Assembly: GCA_023846275.1 (NCBI GenBank)
Contig: JAIUJO010000146.1
Coordinates: forward strand, 481,001 to 545,000
Length of the DNA stretch: 64,000 nt
Direction of reading: 5' to 3'
Source of the DNA: Vanilla planifolia
Lineage: Eukaryota > Streptophyta > Magnoliopsida > Asparagales > Orchidaceae
This document shows, in pieces, positions 28,101-40,436 of this stretch (its first letter is position 1; each line of letters starts with the position of its first letter). Position numbers and translations under genes: made by a program. A model generated the notes under the pieces. That model saw nothing but the letters and a program-made list of their open reading frames with translations. It made no database searches and was not told the origin of the DNA.

Positions 28101-28598
28101 AATCATTGAAAATCATATGAATGAAAGTTCCTAGTAAAGCTTACTAATTTTAAGGAAAATAAAAATTTTAGAATATAGAAATCAATATACTAATGAGTGG
28201 AGCATGTTGACAAAGTTAATAAGAATAAATAATAAAAAATTATTACTTTAGTAATAAGTAAATATATATTGAACAAAGAATGAGATAAATTGAAGAAATG
28301 AAGTATGCTGAAATCAAGGTGATGCAATGGTCACATGAAGGAGATTTAGAGCTACATAATTAAATAACAAAATCAATGAGAAAGCTTTGAAGAAACTAGT
28401 CCCATTATGGAAAAAAGTTGCATTCCAAGGTATTAAGGAGACAAAATGTAAGATCCTAGTTGATAAACTCTTGTTAGAAAAAAAATGATTCATGAAACAT
28501 GCAAAAGAAAAAAATTATTTACAGATAAACAGTAGAATATTAAATTACGTAGAGCTTGTTGTCACATTCCTGACAACATTTTGTTCATCTTAATCAGA
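25122..28598 (+). repeat. ~417-bp satellite array, forward, up to the 5S cluster
   Basis: Forward units resume with the accaaagtaaataagcata-like part and run for about eight to nine units. Good landmark examples are gagattgagtgtaagatc near 28,080 and gagatttagagctacataa near 28,345. The array stops inside the inverted-repeat region of a unit: gttcatcttaatcaga ends at 28,598, where 5S-like sequence begins. No open frame in this part deserves a protein call. Confidence 0.8.
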
Positions 28599-28600
28599 TT

Positions 28601-28624
28601 ATAATATTGGTGTGGTTGCACATG
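28601..28624 (-). pseudogene. 5S rRNA pseudogene, 5' end fragment
   Basis: Only the first 23 or so bases of the gene remain (reading on the minus strand). The plus-strand word attggtgtggttgca matches the complement of the 5S start with several transitions. The rest of the gene is replaced by satellite at 28,598. The same 5'-end form (gtgtggtcac) is seen in the copy ending at 42,817, which supports the call. The fragment marks the left junction of the cluster. Confidence 0.5.
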
Positions 28625-30650
28625 CAAACAAATTTAAAAAAAAATCCTTGTAAAGGTGATTATTCTCTTAAAGATAATGAACCATTTATAAATTTCAAAA
28701 TTATTAATGATATTTCAAAAATTTATTCTAATTATATATGTCATAATATACTTGAATATCAACATTTTATTTATTTAAAAATTATAAAAGATTAAATAAA
28801 CTTTTTGATAATGCAAAAATTAAGACAAAGTATTTTCTTCCATTATGTTATCATTTTTATAAATAAAATATAAAATTACATATAAAATAGAAATGATAAA
28901 ATAAATATTTATCATTAATATTATATAATATATATTTAAATTTATAACATAATATATTTCTTAAATATTTTTAATTGTTATGCTAAATTGGGATAATGAA
29001 AATAAATAACAATTTTCTGTGAGAGAGAGAAAGAAAGTCATTGATAAAAGTAAAATAATAAGGAAAATAATGTCAGAGAGAGTTTAGTTATGATATAATG
29101 AAGTAAAGTTGGATAACAAAAAGAAGACAGAGAAAATAAATAAATATGTGAATGAGAGAGAAATGAGAAAGGAAAAAGGATTGGTAAGAGAGAGGGCCAA
29201 CAAGAATATATGATGATACAAAATAAAGAGACAAATAAAAAAATAATAATAAAAGAGAAGAAAGAGGAAGAATGTGAGAGATCTTGAATTAAAAAGAAAA
29301 AAGAAGCAAAAATAATTAAACAATAGTTAATCATAAGTACTTTATCTTATATCATTTTTTTTAATAAAATAAACAAATAATATAAATCATTTAAAATTAA
29401 TAAAATATCAAAATAAAATTTTTTAATTTTTTATTATTTTGGAATATTAAAATTCATAAATATTATTTGAACTATTAATTTAGCATTATTTTATTCAAAT
29501 TTAAATTTTAAGAATTAAGTAAAAAATAAATAATATAGTTATTCTAATATATTATATTTATAAATGAAATATATAAATAATAAATCTAAATAATATTTAA
29601 TATTAATAATATAATTTAAGATTCTTAATGCTCTATGACATAAGATATTTCATAAACATTATTAATTAATGAGCTAAAAAAGATATAGTAGAAACGAAGA
29701 TGACAGTTCTTTATAAGAGAGAGAGTGAAAGAAATTGGTTGATAAAAGTAAAATAGAGAGGAAAATAAAGTCAGGGAGAGCTAAATTAAGTGTTAATGAA
29801 GTAAAAAATACACAAAACATAAATCAGATAGAGAGGGTAAATAAATAATTGAAAGAGATAGGAATAAAAAAGTAAAAATGATTGATACGAGAGAGAAATG
29901 AAAAAAATATAAGAAGATAAAAAATAATGAGACAAATAAGAGAATGATAATAAGAGAGAAGAAAATAGAGAATATGAGAGACATTGACAAAAACAATAGT
30001 TGAAATAATCAATAGAAGTTAATTCAAAATAATAAAATTTATAATATTTTTTAACATAATAAATTTATCTTCTAAAATACTTAAAAATTATTACAATTAC
30101 AAAATATTATTTGTAATTAATTATTATTTTAGAATATTAAAATATTTAAAGAATATTTTATCTACTAAGTTAATTTTATTTGATGCATATTTAAATTAAA
30201 ATAATTGATTAAAAATTAAATAATATAATTATTGTAGCATATTATTTTTATAAAAAATATAGATATTAAATACAAAAAAAATGTCACATTAATGATATAA
30301 TTTCACATTTTTAATACTCTATAATATAATATTAATATATTTAAAAAATTCTATAGACATTACAAATATTTATAATTATGAACATAATTTAATTCGAACT
30401 TATTATAACTAATATGAGTGATTTTGTTTAATACTAATCTATATTAAAATTATTATTTTATTATATCATATAATGTGTATATTTATTATTACATAAACCT
30501 AAAAAATAACATTATAAAGTTATTAACAATAATTAATTACTAAAATACTAATTATAAACTATCATTTGTAATAGTTTAAGGTTTTATTGTTAATGTGTTA
30601 TTAAACTCAATTGTTATTTGTTACAAAAAAAATATTATGAAAAAAAATAA
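28625..30650. repeat. 5S spacer, two fused short-type units
   Basis: This spacer carries two purine-rich blocks (about 29,020-29,330 and 29,700-30,010), each preceded by the conserved A/T part. Normally one block lies between two 5S copies, so a 5S gene and neighbouring spacer were lost here by deletion. The open frames on the minus strand over these blocks (Phe/Leu/Ser/Tyr-rich) are artefacts of a polypyrimidine strand. Confidence 0.7.
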
Positions 30651-30767
30651 GTAGAACATAAGAACTTTTATTGATGTTACCCATCCTAATATTTCTCTCA
30701 CCTAAGTTTGCCTAGCCTTGGAGTTCTAATGAGATACAATGCTATAATACTACCATAGTCACACATA
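30651..30767 (-). pseudogene. 5S rRNA pseudogene copy A, full length
   Basis: About 117 bp, near the normal length of roughly 120. On the plus strand acccatccta (30,679-30,688) is an exact match to the complement of the plant gene, and ggagttctaatgagat (30,719-30,734) differs at only two positions. None of the six CpG sites I count in the plant 5S gene remains. Those losses and the two mismatches quoted are of the C-to-T or G-to-A type. A-runs just left of it would be the T-run terminator for polymerase III on the minus strand. The internal promoter elements are altered, so transcription is unlikely. Confidence 0.85.
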
Positions 30768-33700
30768 CATAGAAATGACAAAGGATTGTAGTTTTATGAT
30801 TGTTATTTTAAAACAAATATACAATTTCTAAAATTTTTGAAATTATCAAATATATGTGTTTTCTCAGCCTTATGTTTGATGAGTCAAGCATTAAATGTTT
30901 AGTCTTTTTTTATGATTGGAATTTTTAATGTGAATTATGTTTACATGTAAAGAATAAGCTATATATTCTAGACATGGTGAACTAGTGGTCTTCAAAGTAA
31001 ATATTAGCTTGTTGATTTTTTGGCATTCTTGTTATGTATCAACTTAAATTTATATTCAAGCATCTAAATCATCAAATCATCTCCTTGATTTAAGAAATAA
31101 ATAAGATTAAATTTTTCAATCACTTAATTCTTTTCTTGGTTCACATCTTACTAAAACCAATCATTGATTTAAAATAATTCTAGTTCTCAATCATTTTTCC
31201 TTTGGTTAAGTGATAGTTTTGTATTTTGCCTAATTTCTTCTTTAACTAACTATTAAATCTTGTTTACATTTCAAAAATATTTTTATTAAAATTTTCATAT
31301 TTAAACATATAAAAAAATTAGGCCTAATTAAAAGATCTTTTAATGCAAAAGTCACGGGTCAACCTAAAGCCCGAGCATAGGACATTTGCATTTTTATTAG
31401 ATTTTATGTTAGGTTAATTGTTAAATATTTATTTCATAATAAAAATATTTATATTTAAATTTTCATAATTAAACATATAAATACTAATTTAAAAAATCAA
31501 AAGATATGCCTAAATGTACAAGTCTCAAGCCAAGTTTAACCCAAAAAACAGGGTCAGGAAAAACTGTCACATAAAGATTGGGTCAAGGAATTAGATCATG
31601 ACAAATTCTTGAACTAGATGGGGAAAGGAATTTGATCAAAATCGGGAGCACTAAAAGTGAATATAAGTTTGGGATGTCTCTATCAAGGATAAACCTATAA
31701 CATAAATGTCTTCCAACACAATTAAACCCAAAGCACGCAAATGGAAACCTAGCCAATATTAGGATCGGTAGTTACACCAAGGTGAATTCTTGTAAAGAAC
31801 AAAAAAGTTTTCTCTTCTGTAATATTGGGCAATGTTATATTTGATAGCCTTCATCCAAAACCAATAGTGCTTTGTACTATCTGAAAAGTCTACCTAATAG
31901 TTTGAGGAGCTAGTCGAATGATTTTACTTCATCTTGCCATAACAGATTAATCCACTAAGGAGTCAATATGGCTTCTGACTTCAATGGATGACTTTTTATT
32001 TCAATATTTTGATATAATCTATCCTTGTTTCATTTACATTGATATCTCTTTGTCTAAATCATTCAGTTTAGATTCAATCCCAATTTTATCATTGATTAAT
32101 CAAAGGATGAAGACCTCATCTGAATTGATCGAATGTCCCTAAAAAAATCTAGCTTGATCAAATTATCCAGAACACATCTACCATTATAACATTTGAAATA
32201 CAATTGACACCTCCTCTATGTAAATCCTATGGCTATAGTAAATCTTACAAAATGACCAATATTATGCCATTACAGTAGCCACAATTTGGAAGAATATTTT
32301 GAGATCTTTATAAGCTATTTAGAAGCTATTTTTATAGTAGCTCTTTACTCACATTTTAATGGCTATAATAAATTTTTTTTATAAATATGAAACAATTTTG
32401 AATTAAATGATAAATAAAAGAGGACAAGAGTTTAACATCTCAAAGAAAGGTTGCATCATATTCTATGAGAATACATTTCCTCTTGGACAACATATGGTTA
32501 ATAATCTCTTAAAATTCCAAATTTTTTATTTGGCTATAATTTTTCTAAGCTTTTTCCTTCTCAATTCTTTTCTTAATTTTGAGGTCTTCGTGCCTTTTAT
32601 ATGTATAATCAAGCACAGAAAAATTTTAACTATTTTATTAGAAATGTTTTTCTTACTATAATTTTTTTCTTTTGGGTTTGGTTGCCCAACATTTCTAAGA
32701 TCCTTAGTTTAGTTTATTCTCATAAAAATATTGTTAAGATTGAGCTCATGAAAGCTTAGGTTACAACTAAATCTATAAAAGCTAGTAGTTTAATGGTAAA
32801 CAATAAAGAAAAAAATCTCAATTTGTAATTGTAATATCAACATTTTTTTGAAATAAAGTTATCAAAAAATTACATAAACTATTACTTCAATAGAGAAGGA
32901 GAAAAATATTCTAAAAGAGAGAGAAAGATACAAGTTTATAAGAGTAACATTGTGAAGGAAATAGTTATACATAAAAGATGAGTAAAGATTTGATAATGAG
33001 AAAAATAAAAGAGAGGATATATATAAGTGGTAAATTTAATAAATAAATTAATACAATAGAAAGAGAAATGAGAAAATAAAGAAAGATAAAAGAGTGAGAG
33101 AGAAGCTAAGAATAATTTAAGGACATAGAGAATAAAGGTACAAATAAAGAATGATAGTGTGAGAGAAAAAGTGTGAGAATTTAAGAAATATTGAGATAAG
33201 AAAAAGTTAAGAGAAATAACTAAATAAAAGTTAAATCTTAAAAATTAGACTTATTATATTATCCAAATATAATAAGATAATAATATAAAATTATTAATTA
33301 AATAATATCAAAGTAATTTGATGTTTATTATGATTTTAGAATATTTCGTATATTTAAAGAATATTTTGATTATTAATATTATGTTATTTTATTTAAATTT
33401 TAAATTGAAAAATAGTGTTAAATAATAAATAATATAATTATTCCAATATATTATCATTATATAATGCAATATAGTTAATAAATACCAATAATCTTTAAAA
33501 TTAATGATATAATCTTATATTTTTCATATTCTATCATGAATATTACTATATTAAAAAGATTTTGTACACAACATATATGTAATATTATGTTCATAAATTC
33601 ATTTTTAATTATTTATAATTGATATATATTATTTTTCTCAACATTAAACCTCATTAATTTTATTATTTTATTATATAATATGATGTGTAATATTTCTTAC

Positions 33701-33851
33701 GATTTGGAATTAATAATAAATTAAATTTAATATTAATAATTTAATAAAAAAAAATTAATTACAAACTTTTATTTAAAATAATTTTTTTAAACATTAGGAT
33801 ATCATTCAAATAAATTTGTTGCTCATTAGAAAAAGAAGTGCTATAAAAAAT
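30768..33851. repeat. Chimeric 5S spacer: long type joined to short type
   Basis: After the 5S upstream flank the sequence switches near 30,850 to long-type spacer, which runs to about 32,860. It then switches to short-type spacer with its purine-rich block (about 32,890-33,215) and A/T-rich tail. The long-type part aligns by eye with 35,400-37,500. Shared words include gagcataggacatttgcat versus gagcataggacatttctac, and gttacaccaaggtgaattct versus gttacaccttagtgaattct. The 84-codon frame at 32,407 lies in this repeat and has no recognisable product. Confidence 0.7.
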
Positions 33852-33934
33852 AAGTGCAAGATGAGAACTTCAAAATGGGTCACCTATGCTAATAGTACTC
33901 TTGCCCAAGTACGCTCGTACTATTGCACCAGCGT
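33852..33934 (-). pseudogene. 5S rRNA pseudogene copy B, internally deleted
   Basis: The 3' half of the gene is well kept: gggtcacc at 33,878 and gcccaagtacgct at 33,903-33,915, which differs from the plant complement at one base and still has a CpG. About 35 bp is then missing from the middle and the 5' end is distorted. The deletion removes part of the internal control region, so this copy cannot be a working polymerase III template. Confidence 0.7.
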
Positions 33935-35212
33935 ATAAAATAAGACAAAATCATAGCTATGTAATAATTATATTAAAGATAATGAGCCATTTCTATAATT
34001 TTGAAATTTATCAAGTATTTGCATTTTAAAAAAATTATTTTTATTATATATCTTAAAATATATTCTAGTATAAATATTTTATTTATATAAACATTACAAA
34101 ATATTAAATAAATGTTTATTTTTGATAATGTAAAAAATTAATAAATAAGATTTTTTTCCATTAAGTTATCATTATTGCATATAAAAAATTAAAGTATGAA
34201 ACATAAAAGAATTCTTAAATATTTTTTAATTTATGAGTAAATAAAGGCATAATGAAAATTAAGATAACTATTCGATAAAAGAAAAAAATGATGATGGATT
34301 TGTAAAGCAAAAATAGATAGGAATGGACTAAAAAATAAAGATAAGAGGTTATTTATTGAAGTAGGAAAACATATAGAACATAAAGGAGATATAAAGAATA
34401 AATAAAAACATAAGAGAGAGAAATTAGACGAAAGAGTAAGATTCATAAGAGAGAGAGGCCAAGAAAAATGTAAGAAGATAGAGAATGAAGTGACAAAAAG
34501 AGAGTCATAGAGGAGAGAATGAAGTTAGATAATGTGAGAGACATTGAGATAAAGCAAAAAAATGAGAAAATTAATAAAATAAAGTGAAATATTAAAAAGT
34601 AAATTTATAATAATTATTAAATATAACAAGTTAAATATACATAATATTTAATAATAATAAAATATAAAAATAAGTTTTAATTTAATATTATATTAGAATA
34701 TTACAAATATTTAAATAATATTTTTATTACTTACTTAATATTTTTAATATTTAAAATTAAAATATTTCATTAAATAAGTAATAATATAATTACTCTTACA
34801 TATTAAATATTTATGATGTAATATACATCATAAATATAAATTATTTTATCAGTTAATGATATTATTTTTTATTTCTAAAGCATTATAATATAATATTTAT
34901 ATTTCTAAAAGCTTTTGTAGACATTAAATATATACAATTATTAACATAAGTTAACTTTTTTTTTATTACAATTAATATAAATTATTTTCGAAAATTTTAA
35001 AAAAAATAAAATTATTATTTATAATAGAAAATGGTTTGAAATATTCATTATTATATAAAATTAACAATAATTTTATAAAGTTATCAATAATAATTAATTA
35101 TTAAAATTGTTATACCTAACTATAATTTAAAATAATCTAATTTTTTTAACATTAACATTTTATTAAAATAAATTATCATCTATTAAAAGATGGAATGTTA
35201 TGGAAAAATTTG
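33935..35212. repeat. Short-type 5S spacer, best preserved example
   Basis: About 1.28 kb between two 5S copies. In plus order it has a 5S upstream flank (tcatagctatgtaataat and following), an A/T-rich part with taaatatttt words, a purine-rich block at about 34,255-34,580 full of gagagaga and gataaaga, then a long A/T-rich tail ending in aataaattatcatc and A-rich words before the next 5S. It is a good reference for the short class. Confidence 0.75.
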
Positions 35213-35327
35213 TAGAACATGAGAACTTTGCAAGAGGTTAGGCATATTAATACAACTCACTTAAACATGATTCACTTTGTATGTCATAATGAGATCCTGT
35301 GCTATAATGTTAGTGTTGTCACACATG
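35213..35327 (-). pseudogene. 5S rRNA pseudogene copy C
   Basis: Both ends are recognisable. The 3' end shows aacatgagaactt, and the 5' half shows gagatcctgtgctataatg at 35,291-35,309, with four transitions or transversions against the plant complement. The centre is strongly altered: the usual cccatccta and gcccaagca words are scrambled. It stands in the expected place between a short spacer on the left and a long one on the right. Confidence 0.7.
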
Positions 35328-37610
35328 CATACAAATTATAAAGAATTATAGTTGCGTGATTATTATATTGAAGATAATGAATCATTTATAAAATTTTCTA
35401 AATTATCAAACATATGCATTGGGTCACCACTAGGTTCAGTCAAGGCTTGAATATTTATTACTTTATTTTAATATGGTGGACTAGTGGTCTTTAAAGCACC
35501 TTGTTGAGTTCAGCATACTTAAAGGATTAAATACATGCATATTAGCTTTGATAAAACTTTATTTTACTATGAAATAATATGCTAGTTTCTTTATTTTAAG
35601 GCACACTCCTTTTGTATACATTTCAAATGATATTTAAACACTAGGGTTTTTAATCACCTTTATGTTTAAAAAATGAATAAAATTCAATTTTTCAATCTCT
35701 CAATTCTTCTCTTGGTTGAAATCCTTTTTAAACCATTATTGATTTTACATAATTCTATTTCAAATCATTCTTCATTGTATTAAATCACACTTTTGTGTTT
35801 TTACCAAATTCTATGTTAGGTTGAGAGAAAAATTTATCACAACAAAAAATAATTTTACTACGATTTATATAATTAAATAAAAAAATATGACACATGCTAA
35901 TCTATACCCAAATACACAAGACTTTGGTGGTCAAGCTTAAACCAGAGCATAGGACATTTCTACTTTTTTCAATTTCTTTGTTAGGTTGTTTTTTAATTCT
36001 TGATTACATAAAAAAAAATTAAAATTTTAATAATTAAATAAATAAAATTATGCAACATGTAAAGTTATGTAGGAATGCAAAAGTCTCAAGTGAAGCATAG
36101 GCCCAAGCATCAAGTATGGAAGTAGTCGGATCCAAATCCAATCAACCAGTTCTAGTTCAGGGATAATTTTTAAACCAAGTAAGGAATTGCAATGGATCGG
36201 TCTGGCAAGAACTTGAACTAAATGTAAGTATGGGATGTGCTGAATATGGATAAAACCATAAGATATCGGTCTTCTTTGCAGATTAAAACAATAGTGCACA
36301 AATGGGGAGTAGCTAATTATACATTTGCTAGTTACACCTTAGTGAATTCTTTGAAACACCAAATAAGTTTCCTCACCTATAATGTCGGTTTATGTCCCAT
36401 GTTATACTCTCCATCCAAAGAAGGCAATGCTCAACACCGTTTAATAATGCATTTTTCAAGATCACATAATGGAGATTTCCTCCACCCTTAAATAGTGATC
36501 CTAATAAATCCAACCTGCCATTTGATATGTAGAAGGGATGGTTACTGTTTCATTTATTATTACTAATTGATCCATCTAATGTTGCTTATCTCATCTAACT
36601 TCATCGGATAGCTATTTTTATTTTCAGTTTTTTAAATTATGTATTATAGATCGTATGAGCCAGATCTCTCTTACTTGAATCCTACAATTTTGTTCTAATC
36701 ACAATTTTGTTGTTGATTAATAGAATGATCTAGATATCATCTAACTTGATGGAATAGCAACCGTAAAATCAAACATTATCCAACACTTGAAAACACAATC
36801 ATCTCTAAAACAACTAATCAGATGGCTGAGACCACTTTTTTGTTAACATAATGCCTCCAATGTATCCCGACTAACAACAAAATAACTTGTTGTTATTATG
36901 TTGTAATTTCAGCAATGATTTGAATGAATATTATAAGAACTTTTGTAATAGCATCTCAATGTCTTTCTAGTGTTTATTACAAAATGTTTTTTTATTAATA
37001 CTAAACCATTATGAATGAAATGACTATTGAACATGAATATGATTTTAATATCTTAAAAAAGGTTGCATCATATTTCACTAGTGTGAATTTTCTCTTACAA
37101 ATACTACAACTTACGACCACTTCAAATTCTAAATTATTCCAACAAAGCTTAATTCTTCTAAGCATTTATTTTCTTAATTCTTTTCTTTAATTTTGAGCTC
37201 TTCATGTCTTTTTACATTCATCAACAATTTTCAGAAAATTGTTATGTTCTTATCAAAAATTTCATTTTCTTTTGGGTTAGGTGCCCCATAATTGCCAAAG
37301 CTAAAGTTCAATTTGATTTCATAAAAAACCTAAAAGGAAAAAACTCAACTTGTAATTCTTTTAGTAGCACATTTTTTTAACTCAATTGAGGGCTGATATA
37401 GGTTGTAGTTTTAACCAAATCTCCTTTAAATTTTTGTGTACCATTTTAAATTTTATTTTTTTTATTAAAAGTTATAAATTATTATATTTGCAAATCAAAG
37501 ATTTTTATAAACAATAAATTTTTTATTATTTTTTTAAAATAAATATAATCCAAAAATTAGTAAATTTTTTTAAAATAATAATTCAGCCTTATTTGCAACC
37601 ATAATTTAAA
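35328..37610. repeat. Long-type 5S spacer, complete example
   Basis: About 2.2 kb running from one 5S copy to the next without a purine-rich block. Its sequence is unrelated to the short spacer except for the first 80 bp beside copy C. It is duplicated, in diverged form, at 30,850-32,860 and in part at 39,920-40,416. It has a more even base composition than the short spacer. Open frames at 36,048-36,299 (-) and 36,237-36,491 (+) overlap each other and have no family resemblance. A separate origin, such as an old insertion amplified with the array, is possible. Confidence 0.7.
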
Positions 37611-37727
37611 ACCACAGTTTAGGACTTCTTAAGAGGTCACCAATCCCAATACCACTCTCACCCAAGCAAGCTGTAATTTTGAGTTGTAATGAGATGTAGT
37701 TCCATATTGCTCGTGTGATTGCACATG
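37611..37727 (-). pseudogene. 5S rRNA pseudogene copy D, full length
   Basis: About 117 bp. The plus strand has aagaggtcacc at 37,631 and accactctcacccaagca at 37,651-37,668, the latter 16 of 18 against the plant complement with one mismatch being CpG to CpA. The 5' end is more worn (ttccatattgctcgtgtgat). It is one of the two most complete copies and lies directly right of a long-type spacer. Confidence 0.82.
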
Positions 37728-39116
37728 CATACAATAAAAAAAATTAGAATTGTTTAATTATAATGTCAAGGACAATAAACTCTTTCTAAAAATTTCAAAA
37801 TTATCTTTCATATGAACTTATTCAAATAAATTCTTAATATATATAACATAATATATTCTAATATTAATATTTTACTTATTGTAAATTAATGATACATTAC
37901 ATTAAATTTCTTTTTGTTAACATATGTGTTAATATATAAGATTTTTTAAATTATGCTAACATTCTTATAAAAAAATTAAATTTTGTAACAAAAATAAATT
38001 ATAAAATAAATATTTATCATAAATATTATTTAAAAAACTATGCAACATAGGAAATTTTCTAAATATTTTTAATTAATCTATTGGAAATGAAATAATATAA
38101 ATGTAGATAATTATTTTGCAACTGTGAGAGAAAAACATGGATTGATAAGAGCAACATAAGTAGTTACAGATAAAGATGAAATAAGATTTAATGAAGACAA
38201 AAAAGGATAGAACATAGAAAAGATATTAGGAAGAAAAAATAAATCAAAGAGATAAATATGAAAATAGAGAACGATAGAGAAACAGAACCCAACAAAAATA
38301 AATAGATACAGAGAATAAAGAGACAAAAAGAGAATTATAATAGGAGAGAGAATGAAATATGATTTGAGAGGTATTAAGATAAAGAGAAAAAATAAGTTAA
38401 TGTTTTAGTTATTTATATTTCTTTATTTTATTAAAAAATTAAATTAAAAAATTGTTAAATAATAGATAAAGAATTAGGAGAATAATAATAGGAGTAAAGA
38501 AAGTGACAGAATGTTAGACATTGAGATAATAAGAAAATAGTGAGAGAAATAACAAAATAGAATTTAAATCTTAAGAATTAAAATTATAATATTTACTAAG
38601 TACAACAAGATATACATATATAATATTTACAAATTATAAAACATCATAAATATTTTAGAGATGTTGTTATTTTGGGATATTTCGAATATTTAAGTAATAA
38701 TTTGATTATTAATTTAATATTATTATTATATTATATAATAGACATAATAAATATAAATAATATTTGACATTAGTGATTTAATTATAAATTTCAAATTCTC
38801 TATCCTATAATATTTCTATATTTAAAAAGTTTTATACAAACGATATACATATCACATAAACATAAATTCATTGTTATTTTTCTAATTGATAAAAGTTTTG
38901 ATAAATATTAAACTATATCAAAAAAAATTTTATGTCATACGATGTGCCAAGTTTAATGTTATATTAAATTGATAATCGTGTTATCAAGTTATTTTCCATA
39001 ATTAATTACAATATTACTATTATATGTTATCATTTATAATAATTAAATTTTTTGACATTAAGATGCATTAAAATAAATTATTGTTCATTAGAAAAAGGCA
39101 TATAAAAAAAAATTTT
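37728..39116. repeat. Short-type 5S spacer with duplicated purine block end
   Basis: About 1.39 kb of short-type spacer. The purine-rich block is at about 38,120-38,395. Its distal end appears again at about 38,450-38,560 (ttagacattgagataataag versus gaggtattaagataaagag), separated by a short A/T stretch, so part of the block was duplicated. The A/T tail then leads into copy E with aataaattattgttcattag. Confidence 0.7.
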
Positions 39117-39228
39117 CAATACAAGGACTTCTAAAGAGGTCACCTATCTTAATACCACTCTCACTAAAAATCTTAACTTTGGAACACTAATAAGTTCAAG
39201 TGACACAATGGTTGTGTGGATGCGCATA
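39117..39228 (-). pseudogene. 5S rRNA pseudogene copy E, nearly full length
   Basis: About 112 bp. Plus-strand words are ctaaagaggtcacc (39,131-39,144), taataccactctcac, and cttaactttgga (39,172-39,183), which differs from the plant complement only at the CpG (now TpG). A few bases are lost around tcactaaaaatc, and the 5' portion is more divergent. The A-run immediately left is in the position of a polymerase III terminator on the minus strand. Confidence 0.8.
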
Positions 39229-40416
39229 CATGCAATAGTAAAAATGACAGTTTTGTGAAGATTATGTTGATTGTAGTTAACAATTTCTAAAATTTTCAAA
39301 ATAATCAAGAATATTTATTTTTCAAAAAAAGTTTATGCTTATTATAATTATCATAATATATTCAAATATAAATATCTTATTTACACAAAAGTAATAAAAA
39401 AATTACATAAACGATTATTTTTATTAACATGAACATTAAGGCATAAGAATTTCTATTATGTGGTCATTTTTACAAACAAAAAATTAGGTTATGTAATAAA
39501 TATGAATAACAAAATTTATATTTATCATAAATATTGAATAGCAAATTATGCAACAAGAGGGATTTCTTAAATATTATTAATTGATAGGATTTAAAAAATG
39601 ATAATAGAGACAGCTAAATATTTTATAAGAAAGGGAGAAAGTCATGGATGGATAGGAGCATAAAAGAGAGAAAATTAATAATAACGATCAATGAGAGTGG
39701 AATTAACGAAGAAAAAAGGTAGAGAAACATAGAGGAGAAAAATAGAATAAACAAATAGTGAATGGGAAAGACAAATTAGAAAGTAAAGAATGATAGAGAG
39801 GAGTTGGAAGCCAAAAAAGTATGTGGAGAAAAGATTAAATAGACAAAAAGGAGAATAATAATAAGAGAATAAGTAAGCAAGGGAATTTTAGAGATTTTTG
39901 GATAAGTCTTTTAAGTCTTAATTTAGTTATTTCTTTTCTTAATTTTTAGCTCTTCATGTTTTTTACATTCATCAATAAGCATACGAAAATTTTTATGCTT
40001 TTAGTAGAAATTTTTTTTTGTTATATTTTTTAACTTTTTCGTTAGATGGATTAACATTTTTGAAAGCTTCAGTACTATCTGATCACTTAAAAAACTAAGT
40101 TACGATTGAGCTCATAATAACCCAGGTTATAGTTCAACCAACAAAAGCGAGTAGGTTATAAGTAAACAATATGAAAAAATCTTAATTTATAGTTCTTTCA
40201 CTAGTAATGTTTCTCTTAAACCTTAGTTGGGGATGGACTTATGTTTTAATTTGAAAAGAACCACTTTAAAATTTTAGTTTTCCATTTCAACTTTTATTTT
40301 TTATTATAAAACTTATAAATTTTTATATTTTCAAATCAAAGCTTTTTGTAATCCTTATAATATTTTTATAATGAATTTTGAAATTAAATACATTTAAAAA
40401 ATTAGCAAAATTAGTT
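39229..40416. repeat. Chimeric 5S spacer: short type joined to long type
   Basis: Starts as short-type spacer with its purine block at about 39,590-39,910, then switches near 39,915 to the last 500 bp of the long-type spacer (tcttcatgttttttacattc, gattgagctcataata, ccactttaaaattttag). The order of the two classes is the reverse of that at 30,768-33,851. The join is probably a recombination product of the two spacer classes. Confidence 0.65.
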
Positions 40417-40436
40417 TAATACAAGGATTAATCCCC
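40417..40436 (-). pseudogene. Doubtful 5S rRNA 3' end stub
   Basis: The word taatacaaggattaatcccc follows the end of the long-type spacer exactly where copy D's 3' end follows it at 37,611, and resembles copy E's start (caatacaaggactt). The rest of the gene is missing. If real, it divides the 2.5-kb interval between copies E and F into two units of about 1.25-1.3 kb. On sequence alone it would not be called. Confidence 0.2.

Noticed and set aside
29038-29334. Phe/Leu/Ser-rich open frames on the minus strand over purine blocks (also near 29,793, 34,231, 38,111, 40,610, 43,084 and 43,776)
   Set aside because: They are translations of a pyrimidine-rich strand, recur with every repeat copy in differing lengths, and have no conserved start or domain. 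They only look membrane-like because of composition.
36048-36491. Overlapping 83- and 84-codon frames on opposite strands
   Set aside because: They lie in the long 5S spacer, are not open in the homologous copy near 31,600-31,900, and match nothing known.
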